This document shows positions 39,865-49,234 of a stretch of 64,000 nt of DNA, piece after piece. Each line of letters starts with the position of its first letter. Position 1 is the stretch's first letter. This stretch comes from Pseudomonas brassicacearum. Its GTDB lineage: Bacteria > Pseudomonadota > Gammaproteobacteria > Pseudomonadales > Pseudomonadaceae. Under the pieces are notes generated by a model. It had not been told where the DNA came from and did not search any database. It was given only the letters and a program-made list of their open reading frames with translations. Location: the NCBI RefSeq assembly GCF_003732225.1, contig NZ_MOBJ01000034.1, positions 310,001 to 374,000 of the forward strand. The letters are read 5' to 3'. The position numbers and the translations under genes were made by a program.

Positions 39865-40869
39865 CTACTGGAACAGCGACTCGCTCGAAAGGCCATTCTT
39901 CTCAAGGATTTCACGCAGGCGTTTCAGACCTTCAACCTGAATCTGTCTGACTCGTTCACGGGTCAGGCCAATCTCCAGGCCTACGTCTTCCAGCGTACTG
40001 CTCTCGTGGCCGCGCAGACCGAAGCGGCGGATCACCACCTCGCGCTGTTTGTCCGTCAGCTCCGAGAGCCACTGATCGATGCTCTGCGACAGGTCATCGT
40101 CCTGAAGCAGCTCACAAGGATCGGTAGGGCGGTCATCGGTGAGGGTGTCCAGCAGGGTTTTATCCGAATCCGGACCCAGCGAGACGTCGACCGAAGAAAC
40201 CCGCTCGTTCAGGCCCAGCATGCGCTTGACCTCTCCCACCGGTTTTTCCAGCAGGTTGGCGATTTCTTCGGGTGAGGGTTCATGATCAAGCTTTTGCGTC
40301 AGCTCCCGTGCTGCCCGAAGGTAGACGTTGAGCTCTTTGACCACATGAATCGGCAACCGGATGGTCCGGGTCTGATTCATGATTGCACGCTCGATGGTCT
40401 GACGAATCCACCAGGTAGCGTAGGTCGAAAAGCGGAAGCCGCGCTCTGGATCGAACTTTTCCACCGCCCGGATCAGCCCGAGGTTGCCCTCTTCGATCAG
40501 GTCCAGCAGTGACAGCCCACGATTGACATAGCGCCGGGCGATTTTCACCACCAGTCGCAAGTTGCTTTCAATCATGCGCTTGCGCCCAGCCGGATCGCCA
40601 CTTTGCGACAGGCGCGCAAAATGAACTTCTTCTTCCGGTGACAACAAGGGGGAAAAGCCGATTTCATTGAGGTACAGCTGAGTTGCATCGAGCGCCCGGG
40701 TGTAATCGATGTACTTGTGCTGCTTAAGTGTTGCGGAGTGCTTGGATTTGGCACGAACTGAAGGCGTAGCTGACCCTTCATTCGACATCTCATCCGATGC
40801 GACGCCGGCCTCCATCAGGAGAACCTCATCGTCGATGTCAAACTCCGGCACTTCTTTACTGAGAGCCAT
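39865..40869 (-). CDS. rpoS: RNA polymerase sigma factor RpoS
   Basis: A 334-residue stationary-phase sigma factor. Region 2 is LIEEGNLGLIRAVEKFDPERGF with the -10-binding TYATWWIRQTIERA. Region 3 follows (RAARELTQKLDHEPS) and region 4 has the C-terminal HTH (GLTRERVRQIQVEGL). It lies downstream of nlpD on the same strand; in Pseudomonas its main promoter is within nlpD. RgsA, transcribed just beyond its terminator, is part of its regulon. Confidence 0.98.
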   Translation of the reverse strand: MALSKEVPEFDIDDEVLLMEAGVASDEMSNEGSATPSVRAKSKHSATLKQHKYIDYTRALDATQLYLNEIGFSPLLSPEEEVHFARLSQSGDPAGRKRMIESNLRLVVKIARRYVNRGLSLLDLIEEGNLGLIRAVEKFDPERGFRFSTYATWWIRQTIERAIMNQTRTIRLPIHVVKELNVYLRAARELTQKLDHEPSPEEIANLLEKPVGEVKRMLGLNERVSSVDVSLGPDSDKTLLDTLTDDRPTDPCELLQDDDLSQSIDQWLSELTDKQREVVIRRFGLRGHESSTLEDVGLEIGLTRERVRQIQVEGLKRLREILEKNGLSSESLFQ

Positions 40870-40974
40870 TGTTATAGTCCTTTGGTGAGTTCGACCTCAA
40901 GCTCAAGCGACGCCTTTATCCTTGGCAACGCTGGAGCCTGTTCCCTCTACGTGACGGAACAGGCTGGTAACAAA

Positions 40975-41832
40975 TCAACGACGTGGCAGGAATTGCAGCG
41001 GATCTACAGGTTTACCTTGTCGGCGAATCTCAAAATGCAGTTTCACCCGGTCTGTACCCGTTGACCCCATTTCGGCAATTGTCTGTCCGACTTTGACCTG
41101 CTGTCCCTCCCGAACCAACAACCTGCGGTTATGACCGTAGGCACTGACGTAGGTATCGCTGTGTTTGATGATGACGAGCTCACCGTAGCCCCGCAAGCCA
41201 CTCCCGGCGTAAACCACCGTCCCATCAGACGCAGCTAAAATAGGCTGTCCCAAATCCCCTGCGATATCAATTCCTTTATTCAAACTACCGTTTGAAGAGA
41301 ATTTTCCAATCAGAATGCCATTAGATGGCCATCCCCAGCCTGTCGGTGCAGGCCCTGCCGGAGGCAGTGGCGCAGGGGCTGGTTTGTTTGCGACGGACGG
41401 CGCAGCCGCCTCCTTGGCGGGGCTCGCCCCCGATGCCGGGCGCCGGGTTACGGTAAATTTGCCCGACGAAGAAGTGCTGGTTCCAGACTCGGCCACCGCC
41501 TCTGCCGGTGTTGAACCGGAACGTCCATCAAAGCGAATCGTCTGACCTGGATGGATGGTGTAAGGCGTAGGAATGTTGTTGCGCGCTGCCAAGGCCTTGT
41601 AATCCCAGCCGTAGCGAAAGGCGATCGAGAACAAGGTATCGCCGCGACGGACTACGTATTGCCCGGTGGTTACTGCAGGCCGCTGGGCCGCCGCGTTATT
41701 ACGATCGACCACTCGCACATCGCTTGAACGCGTGCTGGAGCAACCGACCAACAAGGAACTCAAGACAAGGCCAGTCACCAGGCGCTGAAAGCTTGTTGTA
41801 CCAATACGCTGCGCAATGACTGTGAGACTCAC
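40975..41832 (-). CDS. nlpD: NlpD, LysM/M23 lipoprotein amidase activator
   Basis: A 285-residue outer-membrane lipoprotein. Lipobox LLVGC|SS after a signal sequence, a LysM peptidoglycan-binding domain (YVVRRGDTLFSIAFRYGWDY), a low-complexity Ala/Pro linker and an M23 domain. The M23 zinc-site His is replaced (LNKGIDIAGD where active enzymes have H-x-G-x-D), so it is probably a non-catalytic activator of the amidase AmiC in cell separation. The start is GTG 41832, with AAGGGAG upstream; an ATG at 41895 gives no signal sequence at the N-terminus. Confidence 0.93.
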   Translation of the reverse strand: MSLTVIAQRIGTTSFQRLVTGLVLSSLLVGCSSTRSSDVRVVDRNNAAAQRPAVTTGQYVVRRGDTLFSIAFRYGWDYKALAARNNIPTPYTIHPGQTIRFDGRSGSTPAEAVAESGTSTSSSGKFTVTRRPASGASPAKEAAAPSVANKPAPAPLPPAGPAPTGWGWPSNGILIGKFSSNGSLNKGIDIAGDLGQPILAASDGTVVYAGSGLRGYGELVIIKHSDTYVSAYGHNRRLLVREGQQVKVGQTIAEMGSTGTDRVKLHFEIRRQGKPVDPLQFLPRR

Positions 41833-42043
41833 CCGCCGCTCCCTTTGTGGTGGCTGAAGATAAAAATCGCCTTGTTCAGGCATGAAATGTCGCAAGTATA
41901 ACTGGCCATTCGGGCTTTACCGTCGACTAAGCGAAATCGATACGCGCACACGTTTGCCGATCGCCGTTCAATCGCGTTTAACCAGGCAATGCCGCTGTAA
42001 GACCAAGGTAATTGAACAGAATTCAGCGTCGTTGAATAAATGC

Positions 42044-42721
42044 TTAAGCCAGTGGTCCATGGAGCAATGGCACGAAGCGAACGCCCCCCAAAACGCGCCT
42101 GGAAAAACCCTGTTCTTCACGGATGATCAACATCAGTTGCTGAACCTCCCCTGAACCAACCGGAATCACCAGCCGCCCACCGGGCGCCAGTTGATCAAGT
42201 AACGCCTGAGGCACATCGGTGGCCGCCGCGGTGACGATAATGCCGTTGTACGGCGCCAGCGCCGGCCAGCCTTCCCAGCCGTCGCCCCAGCGAAACACCA
42301 CGTTGCGCAGGTTCAACTCGACCAGGCGCTCCTTGGCCCGATCCTGCAAGACCTTGATACGCTCGACGGAAAACACCCGCTCGACCAATTGCGACAATAT
42401 TGCGGTTTGGTAACCGGATCCGGTGCCGATCTCCAGCACTTTATCCAGAGGACCGGCCTCCAGCAGCAACTCGCTCATGCGAGCCACCATATAAGGCTGG
42501 GAAATGGTCTGGTTATGGCCAATCGGTAATGCCGTGTCTTCATAGGCACGGTGCGCCAGGGCCTCATCGACAAACAGATGACGCGGCGTACTACGGATCA
42601 CCTCCAGCACCTTGGCGTTGGACAGACCTTCCTCATACAGGCGCTGGATCAGCCGTTCGCGCGTGCGCTGGGAGGTCATCCCGATACCACGACGCAGAAT
42701 ATCGTCTTGCTCACGAGCCAT
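42044..42721 (-). CDS. pcm: Protein-L-isoaspartate O-methyltransferase
   Basis: A 225-residue methyltransferase that repairs isoaspartyl residues in aged proteins, using S-adenosylmethionine. SAM-binding motif VLEIGTGSGYQTA; the NQTISQPYMVARM loop is typical. ATG 42721 overlaps the surE stop (TGATG) and has GGAGGG upstream. ATG 42679 (MTSQRTRERL) matches the start used in most family members. The two give 225 or 211 residues. Confidence 0.95.
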   Translation of the reverse strand: MAREQDDILRRGIGMTSQRTRERLIQRLYEEGLSNAKVLEVIRSTPRHLFVDEALAHRAYEDTALPIGHNQTISQPYMVARMSELLLEAGPLDKVLEIGTGSGYQTAILSQLVERVFSVERIKVLQDRAKERLVELNLRNVVFRWGDGWEGWPALAPYNGIIVTAAATDVPQALLDQLAPGGRLVIPVGSGEVQQLMLIIREEQGFSRRVLGGVRFVPLLHGPLA

Positions 42722-43470
42722 CAGCGCAATCCCTCCAGCCAGCCATCGAGACTTCCAAAGGCATCATTGAAGGTGCGATCGAGTTGCAGCGGCGTGATCG
42801 AAACATAGCCCTGCATCACCGCGTGGAAATCCGTGCCCGGTCCGCCATCTTCCGCATCGCCGGCCGCGGCAATCCAGTAGCCGGACTTGCCACGCGGGTC
42901 GACGACTTTCATCGGCGCCGCTGCACGGGCACGGTGGCCCAGGCGGGTCAGTTGAATACCTCGAATGTGATCCAGAGGCAGATTGGGAATGTTCACGTTC
43001 AGCACCGTGCGCGGTGGTAAATCAAGCTCGGCATGAGCCTCCACCAGTTTGCGCGCAAAGTAGGCCGCCGTCGGCAAGTTTTCGACTTGCCGCGATACCA
43101 GCGAAAAGGCAAACGATGGCAGCGCGAGGAAACGCCCCTCGAGCGCCGCCGCGACCGTGCCGGAATACAGCACATCGTCACCCAGGTTGGCCCCCAGGTT
43201 AATCCCGGAAACCACCATATCCGGCTCGAGCTCCAGCAGACCATTGAGGCCCAGGTGCACGCAATCGGTCGGCGTACCATTAAGGCTGATAAAGCCATTG
43301 GCCAAAGTTTGCGGGTGCAACGGACGGTCGAGCGTCAGCGAACTGCTGGCGCCGCTTTTGTCCTGGTCAGGGGCGATAACCACGCACTCGGTGTAATCCG
43401 CCAGCGCAGCATGAAGCGCGGCGAGACCGGGTGCTGTTACCCCATCGTCGTTAGAAATCAGAATACGCAT
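42721..43470 (-). CDS. surE: 5'/3'-nucleotidase SurE
   Basis: A 249-residue metal-dependent nucleoside monophosphatase for stationary-phase survival. The metal-binding SNDDGVTAPG begins at residue 6, and the second half of the site is SGINLGANLGDDVLYSGTV. It overlaps truD by 13 bp and pcm by 1 bp, in the compact ispF-truD-surE-pcm order of gamma-proteobacteria. Confidence 0.97.
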   Translation of the reverse strand: MRILISNDDGVTAPGLAALHAALADYTECVVIAPDQDKSGASSSLTLDRPLHPQTLANGFISLNGTPTDCVHLGLNGLLELEPDMVVSGINLGANLGDDVLYSGTVAAALEGRFLALPSFAFSLVSRQVENLPTAAYFARKLVEAHAELDLPPRTVLNVNIPNLPLDHIRGIQLTRLGHRARAAAPMKVVDPRGKSGYWIAAAGDAEDGGPGTDFHAVMQGYVSITPLQLDRTFNDAFGSLDGWLEGLR

Positions 43471-44516
43471 GGGCTGTCCGTCTGCCCCACCGGCACCAGA
43501 TCGACGAGTTCACGCACCAATACGGTGGCAAAGCATCCGGCCGGAAGGACGAATTCCAGTTGCAGAATGTCAGGCACGGGATAATGCCACGTCAACCCGC
43601 CAATGGGCAGCCGCAGGATGCGACGTTCATGGCTCATTCCAGCGTTTATCAACCAATCGCGCAGATCCGCTTCACGTGCCGCGACCTGTTGCTCAAGTTC
43701 ATGAGTCGCACCGGTAGCCGGTGACTCGCCCTCGCCCCACTGCGGCCCGGTCGGGTGCAGGTCGAGGATCGCCAGACGCGGATCGCTGCATTCGGCTTCA
43801 CCTGCCGGGAAGAAACTGCGGCTGTCGGTGAACGCCAGCAAGTCGCCCACCTGGGCGCGCTGCCAACTGCCATCGGCGACTCGCGCCGCCAGCACCTGGT
43901 TGAACAAAAAGCTGCGGGCGGTGGAAAGTAAACGCGAACGCACGTTGCGCTGCTCTGGCAAGGCTTTGCGTGCCGCCCAGTCACGGGCATCCACCACGTT
44001 GCCGCCGTTATGGCCAAAACGCTGGGCACCGAAATAGTTGGGAATGCCTTGTTTGGCGATCAGTTGCAGACGCGCGTCAATCGCGTCCTTGTCACCGCTG
44101 AACTGAGTCAGGCGCAAGGTAAAACCGTTGGCCGAATGCGCGCCGCGCTGCAACTTGCGTTTGTGCCGTGCAGTCTTGAGGATTTTCAGCGTGTCGTTTT
44201 CTGCAGCGGACAAGTCAGGATCGGCCTTGCCGGGCAATTGCACGCTGAACCACTGGCGGGTCAGAGCCTGGCGATCTTTCAAACCGGCATAACTGACGGT
44301 GCGCAACGGCACGCCGGCAGCCTTGGCAATCCACCGGGCCGCCTCTTCAGTGTTCAGACCGCGTTTTTCCACCCAGATCCACAGGTGTTCGCCTTCGCCG
44401 GTCAACGGGATGTCGAGGACTTCATCGACCTGAAAATCTTCCGCGATGGCTTTCAGTACCGCGGTACCGAGGGCTTCACCGTAGGCACGCGGGCCGAGCA
44501 GTTGCAGTTCATTCAT
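43458..44516 (-). CDS. truD: tRNA pseudouridine(13) synthase
   Basis: A 352-residue enzyme that isomerises U13 of tRNA-Glu. The catalytic Asp is in SYAGLKDRQALTRQW near residue 80, and NYFGAQRFGHNGGN is the family motif near 160. Start and stop overlap neighbouring genes (ATGA with ispF). Confidence 0.97.
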   Translation of the reverse strand: MNELQLLGPRAYGEALGTAVLKAIAEDFQVDEVLDIPLTGEGEHLWIWVEKRGLNTEEAARWIAKAAGVPLRTVSYAGLKDRQALTRQWFSVQLPGKADPDLSAAENDTLKILKTARHKRKLQRGAHSANGFTLRLTQFSGDKDAIDARLQLIAKQGIPNYFGAQRFGHNGGNVVDARDWAARKALPEQRNVRSRLLSTARSFLFNQVLAARVADGSWQRAQVGDLLAFTDSRSFFPAGEAECSDPRLAILDLHPTGPQWGEGESPATGATHELEQQVAAREADLRDWLINAGMSHERRILRLPIGGLTWHYPVPDILQLEFVLPAGCFATVLVRELVDLVPVGQTDSPCVF

Positions 44517-44986
44517 GCGCGCAGCAACAAGGCAACGGAATGCACGGCAATGCCTTCTTCGCGACCGACAAAGCCGAGCTTTTCGGTGGTGGTAGCTTTC
44601 ACGTTCACTTGATCCAACTCAACTTGAAGATCCGCGGCAATCAGCGCGCGCATCGATTCGATATGCGGGGCCATTTTCGGCGCCTGGGCAATGATGGTGT
44701 TATCGACGTTGCCAACCTTCCAGCCCTTGGCGTGGATCAATGCGACAACGTGACGCAACAGTACACGGCTGTCAGCGCCTTTGAATTGCGGGTCGGTGTC
44801 CGGAAAGTGTTTACCGATATCACCCAGCGCCGCCGCACCGAGCAAGGCATCGCTCAACGAGTGCAGCAAGACGTCGCCGTCGGAATGGGCGAGCAACCCG
44901 AAGCTGTGTGCAATTCGCACGCCGCCCAGAGTGATGAAATCGCCTTCAGCGAAACGGTGCACATCATAGCCGTGGCCAATACGCAT
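44513..44986 (-). CDS. ispF: 2-C-methyl-D-erythritol 2,4-cyclodiphosphate synthase
   Basis: A 157-residue enzyme of the MEP isoprenoid pathway. The zinc-binding GHGYDVHRF is at the start, with LLAHSDGDVLLHSLSDALLGA and the EKLGFVGREEG loop intact. The start codon is set directly against a seven-T run that ends the upstream terminator, and the only G-rich stretch that could act as a ribosome-binding site is inside the hairpin. In many proteobacteria ispF is beside ispD; here the two are separated by the fghA-adhC-LysR cassette and a repeat region. Confidence 0.97.
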   Translation of the reverse strand: MRIGHGYDVHRFAEGDFITLGGVRIAHSFGLLAHSDGDVLLHSLSDALLGAAALGDIGKHFPDTDPQFKGADSRVLLRHVVALIHAKGWKVGNVDNTIIAQAPKMAPHIESMRALIAADLQVELDQVNVKATTTEKLGFVGREEGIAVHSVALLLRA

Positions 44987-45014
44987 AAAAAAACGCCCCG
45001 ATTTAGTCAGGGCG
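44987..45014 (-). terminator. Terminator of the adhC-fghA unit abutting the ispF start codon
   Basis: On the minus strand CGCCCTGA / TCGGGGCG are arms closed by a loop of five bases; seven T follow and lead straight into the ispF ATG. Confidence 0.88.
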
Positions 45015-45038
45015 TGATTCTACCTGCTTTGGCGAACA

Positions 45039-45884
45039 TTAGGCGCCTAGAGCGTGTGCGTGATGTCGCAAGTGTTCATCAATGAAGCTGGCGATAAAGA
45101 AATAGCTGTGGTCGTAGCCCGGTTGCAGACGCAAGGTCAGCGGATGTCCGGCCAGTTTCGCCGCCTGCTGCAGCGCTTCGGGTTTGAGCTGAGTGGCGAG
45201 GAAGTCATCCCGATCACCCTGATCCACCAGCAATGGCAGCTTTTCGCTGGCCTCGGCGATCAAGACGCTGGCATCCCATTCGCGCCATTTCGAACGCTCT
45301 TCACCCAAATAGCGCGAAAACGCTTTCTGGCCCCACGGGCAATCCATTGGATTGTTGATAGGAGCGAAAGCCGACACCGACTGATACCGCCCAGGGTTGC
45401 GCAAGGCACAGACCAGCGCGCCGTGACCACCCATGGAATGGCCGCTGACGCCGCGTTTGTCCGATGCCGGAAAATGCGCTTCGACCAACGCCGGTAATTC
45501 CTGCACCACGTAGTCATGCATCCGATAGTGCTTGGCCCAGGGCTCCTGTGTAGCGTTCAGATAGAACCCGGCACCGAGGCCGAAATCCCACACGCCATCC
45601 GGGTCGCCCGGAACATCGGCGCCCCGAGGGCTGGTGTCTGGCGCAACGATGATCAACCCCAGCTCGGCCGCCATACGCATCGCGCCGGCCTTGTGCATGA
45701 AGTTCTCGTCGGTGCAGGTCAATCCCGACAACCAGTACAACACCGGCAGTTTGCCGCCCTGCTCCGCTTGTGGCGGCAAGTACACGGCAAACACCATGTC
45801 ACAACCCAGCACGTGCGAATGATGTTTGTAGCGTTTATGCCAGCCACCAAAGCTCTTCTGGCATGAGAGATTTTCCAGACTCAT
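45039..45884 (-). CDS. fghA: S-formylglutathione hydrolase
   Basis: A 281-residue esterase of the D family that splits S-formylglutathione to glutathione and formate, the second step of formaldehyde detoxification. The nucleophile elbow is GHSMGGHGAL near residue 149, and the C-terminal catalytic His is in PGYDHSYFFIASFIDEHL. It starts 8 bp after adhC on the same strand, so the two are made together. Confidence 0.97.
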   Translation of the reverse strand: MSLENLSCQKSFGGWHKRYKHHSHVLGCDMVFAVYLPPQAEQGGKLPVLYWLSGLTCTDENFMHKAGAMRMAAELGLIIVAPDTSPRGADVPGDPDGVWDFGLGAGFYLNATQEPWAKHYRMHDYVVQELPALVEAHFPASDKRGVSGHSMGGHGALVCALRNPGRYQSVSAFAPINNPMDCPWGQKAFSRYLGEERSKWREWDASVLIAEASEKLPLLVDQGDRDDFLATQLKPEALQQAAKLAGHPLTLRLQPGYDHSYFFIASFIDEHLRHHAHALGA

Positions 45885-45892
45885 GACCGACC

Positions 45893-47005
45893 TCAGAAAT
45901 GGATGACGGAGCGGATGCTTTTGCCTTCATGCATCAGGTCGAATGCCTTGTTGATGTCTTCCAGGCCCATGGTGTGGGTGATGAAAGTGTCCAACGGGAT
46001 TTCGCCGGTCTGGGCCATTTCCACGTAGCTTGGCAACTCGGTACGACCACGCACGCCACCGAATGCCGAACCGCGCCAGACGCGGCCGGTCACCAGCTGG
46101 AACGGACGGGTAGAGATTTCCTGGCCAGCACCGGCAACGCCGATGATCACCGACTCACCCCAACCCTTGTGGCAGCACTCCAGCGCCGCACGCATCAGTT
46201 GTACATTACCGATGCACTCGAAGGAGAAGTCGACGCCGCCGTCAGTCATGTCGACGATCACGTCCTGGATCGGACGATCGAAATCTTTCGGGTTCACACA
46301 ATCGGTGGCGCCCAGCTGCCTGGCGATTTCGAACTTGGCCGGGTTGATGTCGATGGCGATGATTCGCCCGGCGCGGGCTTTGACCGCGCCGATGACCGCT
46401 GACAGACCAATGCCGCCCAGACCGAAAATGGCCACGGTGTCGCCCGGTTTGACCTTGGCAGTGTTGATGACCGCGCCGATCCCGGTGGTGACACCGCAAC
46501 CCAGCAGGCAGACTTTTTCCAGCGGCGCTTCTTTAGGGATCTTCGCGACGGAGATTTCCGGCAACACGGTGTATTCGGAGAAGGTCGACGTACCCATGTA
46601 GTGGAAAATCGGCTGACCTTTGTAGGAGAAGCGCGTGGTGCCGTCTGGCATCAAACCTTTGCCCTGGGTCGCACGGATGGCCTGGCAGAGGTTGGTCTTG
46701 CCCGACTTGCAGAACTTGCACTGCCCGCATTCCGGGGTGTACAGCGGAATCACGTGATCGCCGACCGCGACCGAAGTCACACCTTCGCCAATGGCTTCGA
46801 CAATCGCGCCACCTTCGTGGCCGAGGATCGACGGAAAGATGCCTTCCGGGTCAGCACCCGACAGGGTGTAGGCGTCGGTATGGCAAACGCCGGACGCGAC
46901 CACACGCAACAGGACTTCACCCGCCTTGGGCATGGCGACATCGACTTCAACGATCTCAAGGGGTTTCTTGGCCTCGAAGGCAACGGCAGCGCGCGACTTG
47001 ATCAT
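45893..47005 (-). CDS. adhC: S-(hydroxymethyl)glutathione dehydrogenase / class III alcohol dehydrogenase
   Basis: A 370-residue zinc enzyme oxidising the glutathione-formaldehyde adduct with NAD; members also reduce S-nitrosoglutathione. Catalytic zinc ligands in GVCHTDAYT and LGHEGG; structural zinc ligands in CGQCKFCKSGKTNLC. NAD-binding GLGGIGLSAV near 195. The start is set at ATG 47005 (MIKSRAAVAFE), with GGAGAG upstream. It is divergent from the LysR gene that probably controls it. Confidence 0.97.
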   Translation of the reverse strand: MIKSRAAVAFEAKKPLEIVEVDVAMPKAGEVLLRVVASGVCHTDAYTLSGADPEGIFPSILGHEGGAIVEAIGEGVTSVAVGDHVIPLYTPECGQCKFCKSGKTNLCQAIRATQGKGLMPDGTTRFSYKGQPIFHYMGTSTFSEYTVLPEISVAKIPKEAPLEKVCLLGCGVTTGIGAVINTAKVKPGDTVAIFGLGGIGLSAVIGAVKARAGRIIAIDINPAKFEIARQLGATDCVNPKDFDRPIQDVIVDMTDGGVDFSFECIGNVQLMRAALECCHKGWGESVIIGVAGAGQEISTRPFQLVTGRVWRGSAFGGVRGRTELPSYVEMAQTGEIPLDTFITHTMGLEDINKAFDLMHEGKSIRSVIHF

Positions 47006-47111
47006 CCTGACTCTCCAGCGAATAAAAACGAGACCAGGAGTGTAAAACACCGCCAGACGATTAATAATCCAGCCAAAAGCAAAACATTATTGCTGCACAG
47101 GGATAATCCTC

Positions 47112-48008
47112 ATGTCCGAAAACCGCTGGGAAGGCATCGATGAGTTCGTCGCCGTCGCCGAATGCAACCAGTTCACGGCTGCCGCCGAACGCCTTGGGGT
47201 TTCGTCTTCGCACATCAGTCGACAAATCGTCCGTCTTGAAGAGCGCCTGCAAACCCGTCTGCTCTACCGCAGCACCCGTCGGGTGACGCTGACCGAAGCC
47301 GGGCAAACGTTCCTGCAACACTGCCAACGCTTGCAAGACGGACGCGAAGAAGCCTTGCGCGCCGTCGGCGACCTGACCAGCGAACCCAAAGGCATGCTGC
47401 GCATGACCTGTGCAGTGGCGTACGGCGAGCGCTTCATCGTGCCGCTGGTGACCAGCTTCATGGGGCTTTATCCACAATTGCGTGTCGATATCGAGTTGAG
47501 CAACCGTCCACTCGATCTGGTGCACGAGGGCCTGGACCTGGCGATCCGGCTCGGCCGCCTGCAAGACTCACGACTGGTCGCCACGCGCCTGGCACCACGG
47601 CGGATGTACTTGTGCGCCTCGCCGTCCTATCTGGAGCGGTATGGCCGACCGCACAGTTTGTCCGAGCTGAGTCGGCACAACTGCCTGATCGGCAGCTCGG
47701 ACATCTGGCAACTGGAGCAGGACGGCAGAGAGTTTTCCCAGCGAGTACAGGGCAACTGGCGCTGTAACAGCGGGCAAGCAGTACTGGACGCGGCGCTACA
47801 AGGTGTTGGGTTGTGTCAGTTGCCGGACTATTACGTGCTGGAGCATTTAAACAACGGCACCCTGGTGTCGTTGCTGGATGCTCATCAACCACCAAACACC
47901 GCCGTCTGGGCGTTGTATCCGCAACAACGGCATCTGTCGCCAAAGGTGCGCAAACTGGTGGATTACTTGAAGGAAGGACTGGCCAAACGGCCGGAGTACC
48001 AAGTTTGA
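47112..48008 (+). CDS. gfnR: LysR-family regulator of the formaldehyde cassette (GfnR-like)
   Basis: A 298-residue LysR regulator: HTH in residues 15-45 (FTAAAERLGVSSSHISRQI), then an effector domain (MTCAVAYGERFIVPLVTSF; LGRLQDSRLVATRLAPRRM). It is divergent from adhC-fghA with about 106 bp between starts. That matches GfnR in P. aeruginosa, which controls glutathione-dependent formaldehyde neutralisation. Assignment is by position and family. Confidence 0.82.
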   Translation: MSENRWEGIDEFVAVAECNQFTAAAERLGVSSSHISRQIVRLEERLQTRLLYRSTRRVTLTEAGQTFLQHCQRLQDGREEALRAVGDLTSEPKGMLRMTCAVAYGERFIVPLVTSFMGLYPQLRVDIELSNRPLDLVHEGLDLAIRLGRLQDSRLVATRLAPRRMYLCASPSYLERYGRPHSLSELSRHNCLIGSSDIWQLEQDGREFSQRVQGNWRCNSGQAVLDAALQGVGLCQLPDYYVLEHLNNGTLVSLLDAHQPPNTAVWALYPQQRHLSPKVRKLVDYLKEGLAKRPEYQV

Positions 48009-48526
48009 TCAAAAGATCAAAAGATCGCAGCCTGCGGCAGCTCCTACAGAAATCGAATTCGCCTTCACCACTCAACAGGCCGAGCGTTAGCTCGCCTGCA
48101 GCCGTTGATCTTGATCCACCCGCCCCTTCGGCAGGCCGAGTGGAGGTGTTCATCAGGGGGTTGGCGCGTAGCGCCGTACGGCGCAGCCGGACACATCGAG
48201 AGGAGGTCGTCGCGAAGCAGACCGTAGGCGATGCCCCCTGATGAATGCCGGAGCGAGGGAACGCCGAGCCTAAGCGAGGGGCCGTACGCTTGGGGCGAAG
48301 CCTTTTGGTTCCTTTTTGGCGTTTGAAAAAGGGACTCGCTGTAAGAGCGAAACCGTAAGCGGCCGTTACCGCAGGAATGGATATGTACACCTGCGGGAGA
48401 TTGGTCGGCTGTCAGGCCGCCATCGCGAGCAAGCTCGCTCCCACAGTTGAACTGGGTACGTCTGTGAAAGATGGGGCGGCTGTCAGGCCGCCATCGCGAG
48501 CAAGCTCGCTCCCACAGTTAGAGGTA
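48009..48526. other. Repeat-rich intergenic region
   Basis: No gene is convincing here. From left to right: a GATCAAAAGATCGCAGCCTG type repeat (48009-48046), G+C-rich stretches with small inverted repeats (GGCGCGTAGCGCCG near 48163), a sequence of the kind found in many Pseudomonas intergenic regions (48295-48390), then a 43-bp perfect direct repeat containing REP cores. A long minus-strand open frame crossing the region is rejected as coding. Confidence 0.7.
48406..48519. repeat. 43-bp perfect direct repeat with REP cores
   Basis: Two identical 43-bp copies at 48406-48448 and 48477-48519, both beginning CGGCTGTCAGGCCGCC and both containing GCGAGCAAGCTCGCTCCCAC. They are in the same orientation 71 bp apart, unlike the inverted REPINs elsewhere in the window. 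Confidence 0.92.
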
Positions 48527-49234
48527 TCAGCGGCGATTCGCCCAACGCAGGCGTAACCACTCAAGGTCTTCAGGCCGAGTAACCTTGAGATTATCCGCAC
48601 GCCCCTCGATCAAGCGCGGCGCCTGACCCGCCCACTCCATCGCAGAGGCCTCATCGGTAACAGTCACATCAGCCACCAGACTGTCCGCCAACGCCCGATG
48701 CAAAGCACCAAGACGAAACATCTGCGGCGTATACGCTTGCCAGATCAAACTGCGATCAACCGTGTCAAGAACCCGACCGTGCTTGTCTGCGCGTTTGAGC
48801 GTGTCACGAGCAGGCACTGCGAGTAACCCGCCAACAGGATCGTCAGCCAGCTCCGACAGCAACTTGTCGAGATCATCGCGAGTCAGGTTCGGCCGCGCGG
48901 CGTCGTGAACCAACACCCAGTCTTCATCGGCAGCGCCTTGAGCGTGCAAATGCAACAACGCGTTAAGCACCGAACCCGAGCGCTCATCGCCGCCATCCAC
49001 CCGCTGAATACGCAGATCGGTAGCACAGGCCAGAGTCGGCCAATAAGGGTCATCAACCGCAAGACTGACCACCAGACCTTTCAAGGCAGGATGATCAAGG
49101 AAACAGCCAAGGCTGTGTTCGAGAATAGTGCGCCCGCCCAATTGCAGATATTGCTTGGGACGGTCCGCGGCCATACGGGCACCAACGCCCGCGGCAGGGA
49201 TCACGGCCCAGAAGGCCGGTAACGTATGCATCAT
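48527..49234 (-). CDS. ispD: 2-C-methyl-D-erythritol 4-phosphate cytidylyltransferase
   Basis: A 235-residue MEP-pathway enzyme. The nucleotide-binding loop VIPAAGVGARMAADRPKQYL is at residues 11-30, with the conserved VLVHDAARPNLT and a final KVTRPEDLEWL. It overlaps ftsB by 4 bp, the usual ftsB-ispD pair. Confidence 0.97.
   Translation of the reverse strand: MMHTLPAFWAVIPAAGVGARMAADRPKQYLQLGGRTILEHSLGCFLDHPALKGLVVSLAVDDPYWPTLACATDLRIQRVDGGDERSGSVLNALLHLHAQGAADEDWVLVHDAARPNLTRDDLDKLLSELADDPVGGLLAVPARDTLKRADKHGRVLDTVDRSLIWQAYTPQMFRLGALHRALADSLVADVTVTDEASAMEWAGQAPRLIEGRADNLKVTRPEDLEWLRLRWANRR

Noticed and set aside
47458..48390. A 310-codon minus-strand open frame overlapping the LysR gene and the repeat region
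   Set aside because: It crosses a real gene antisense and then repetitive intergenic DNA, has no ribosome-binding site, and its product is a low-complexity Arg/Ser/Pro chain.
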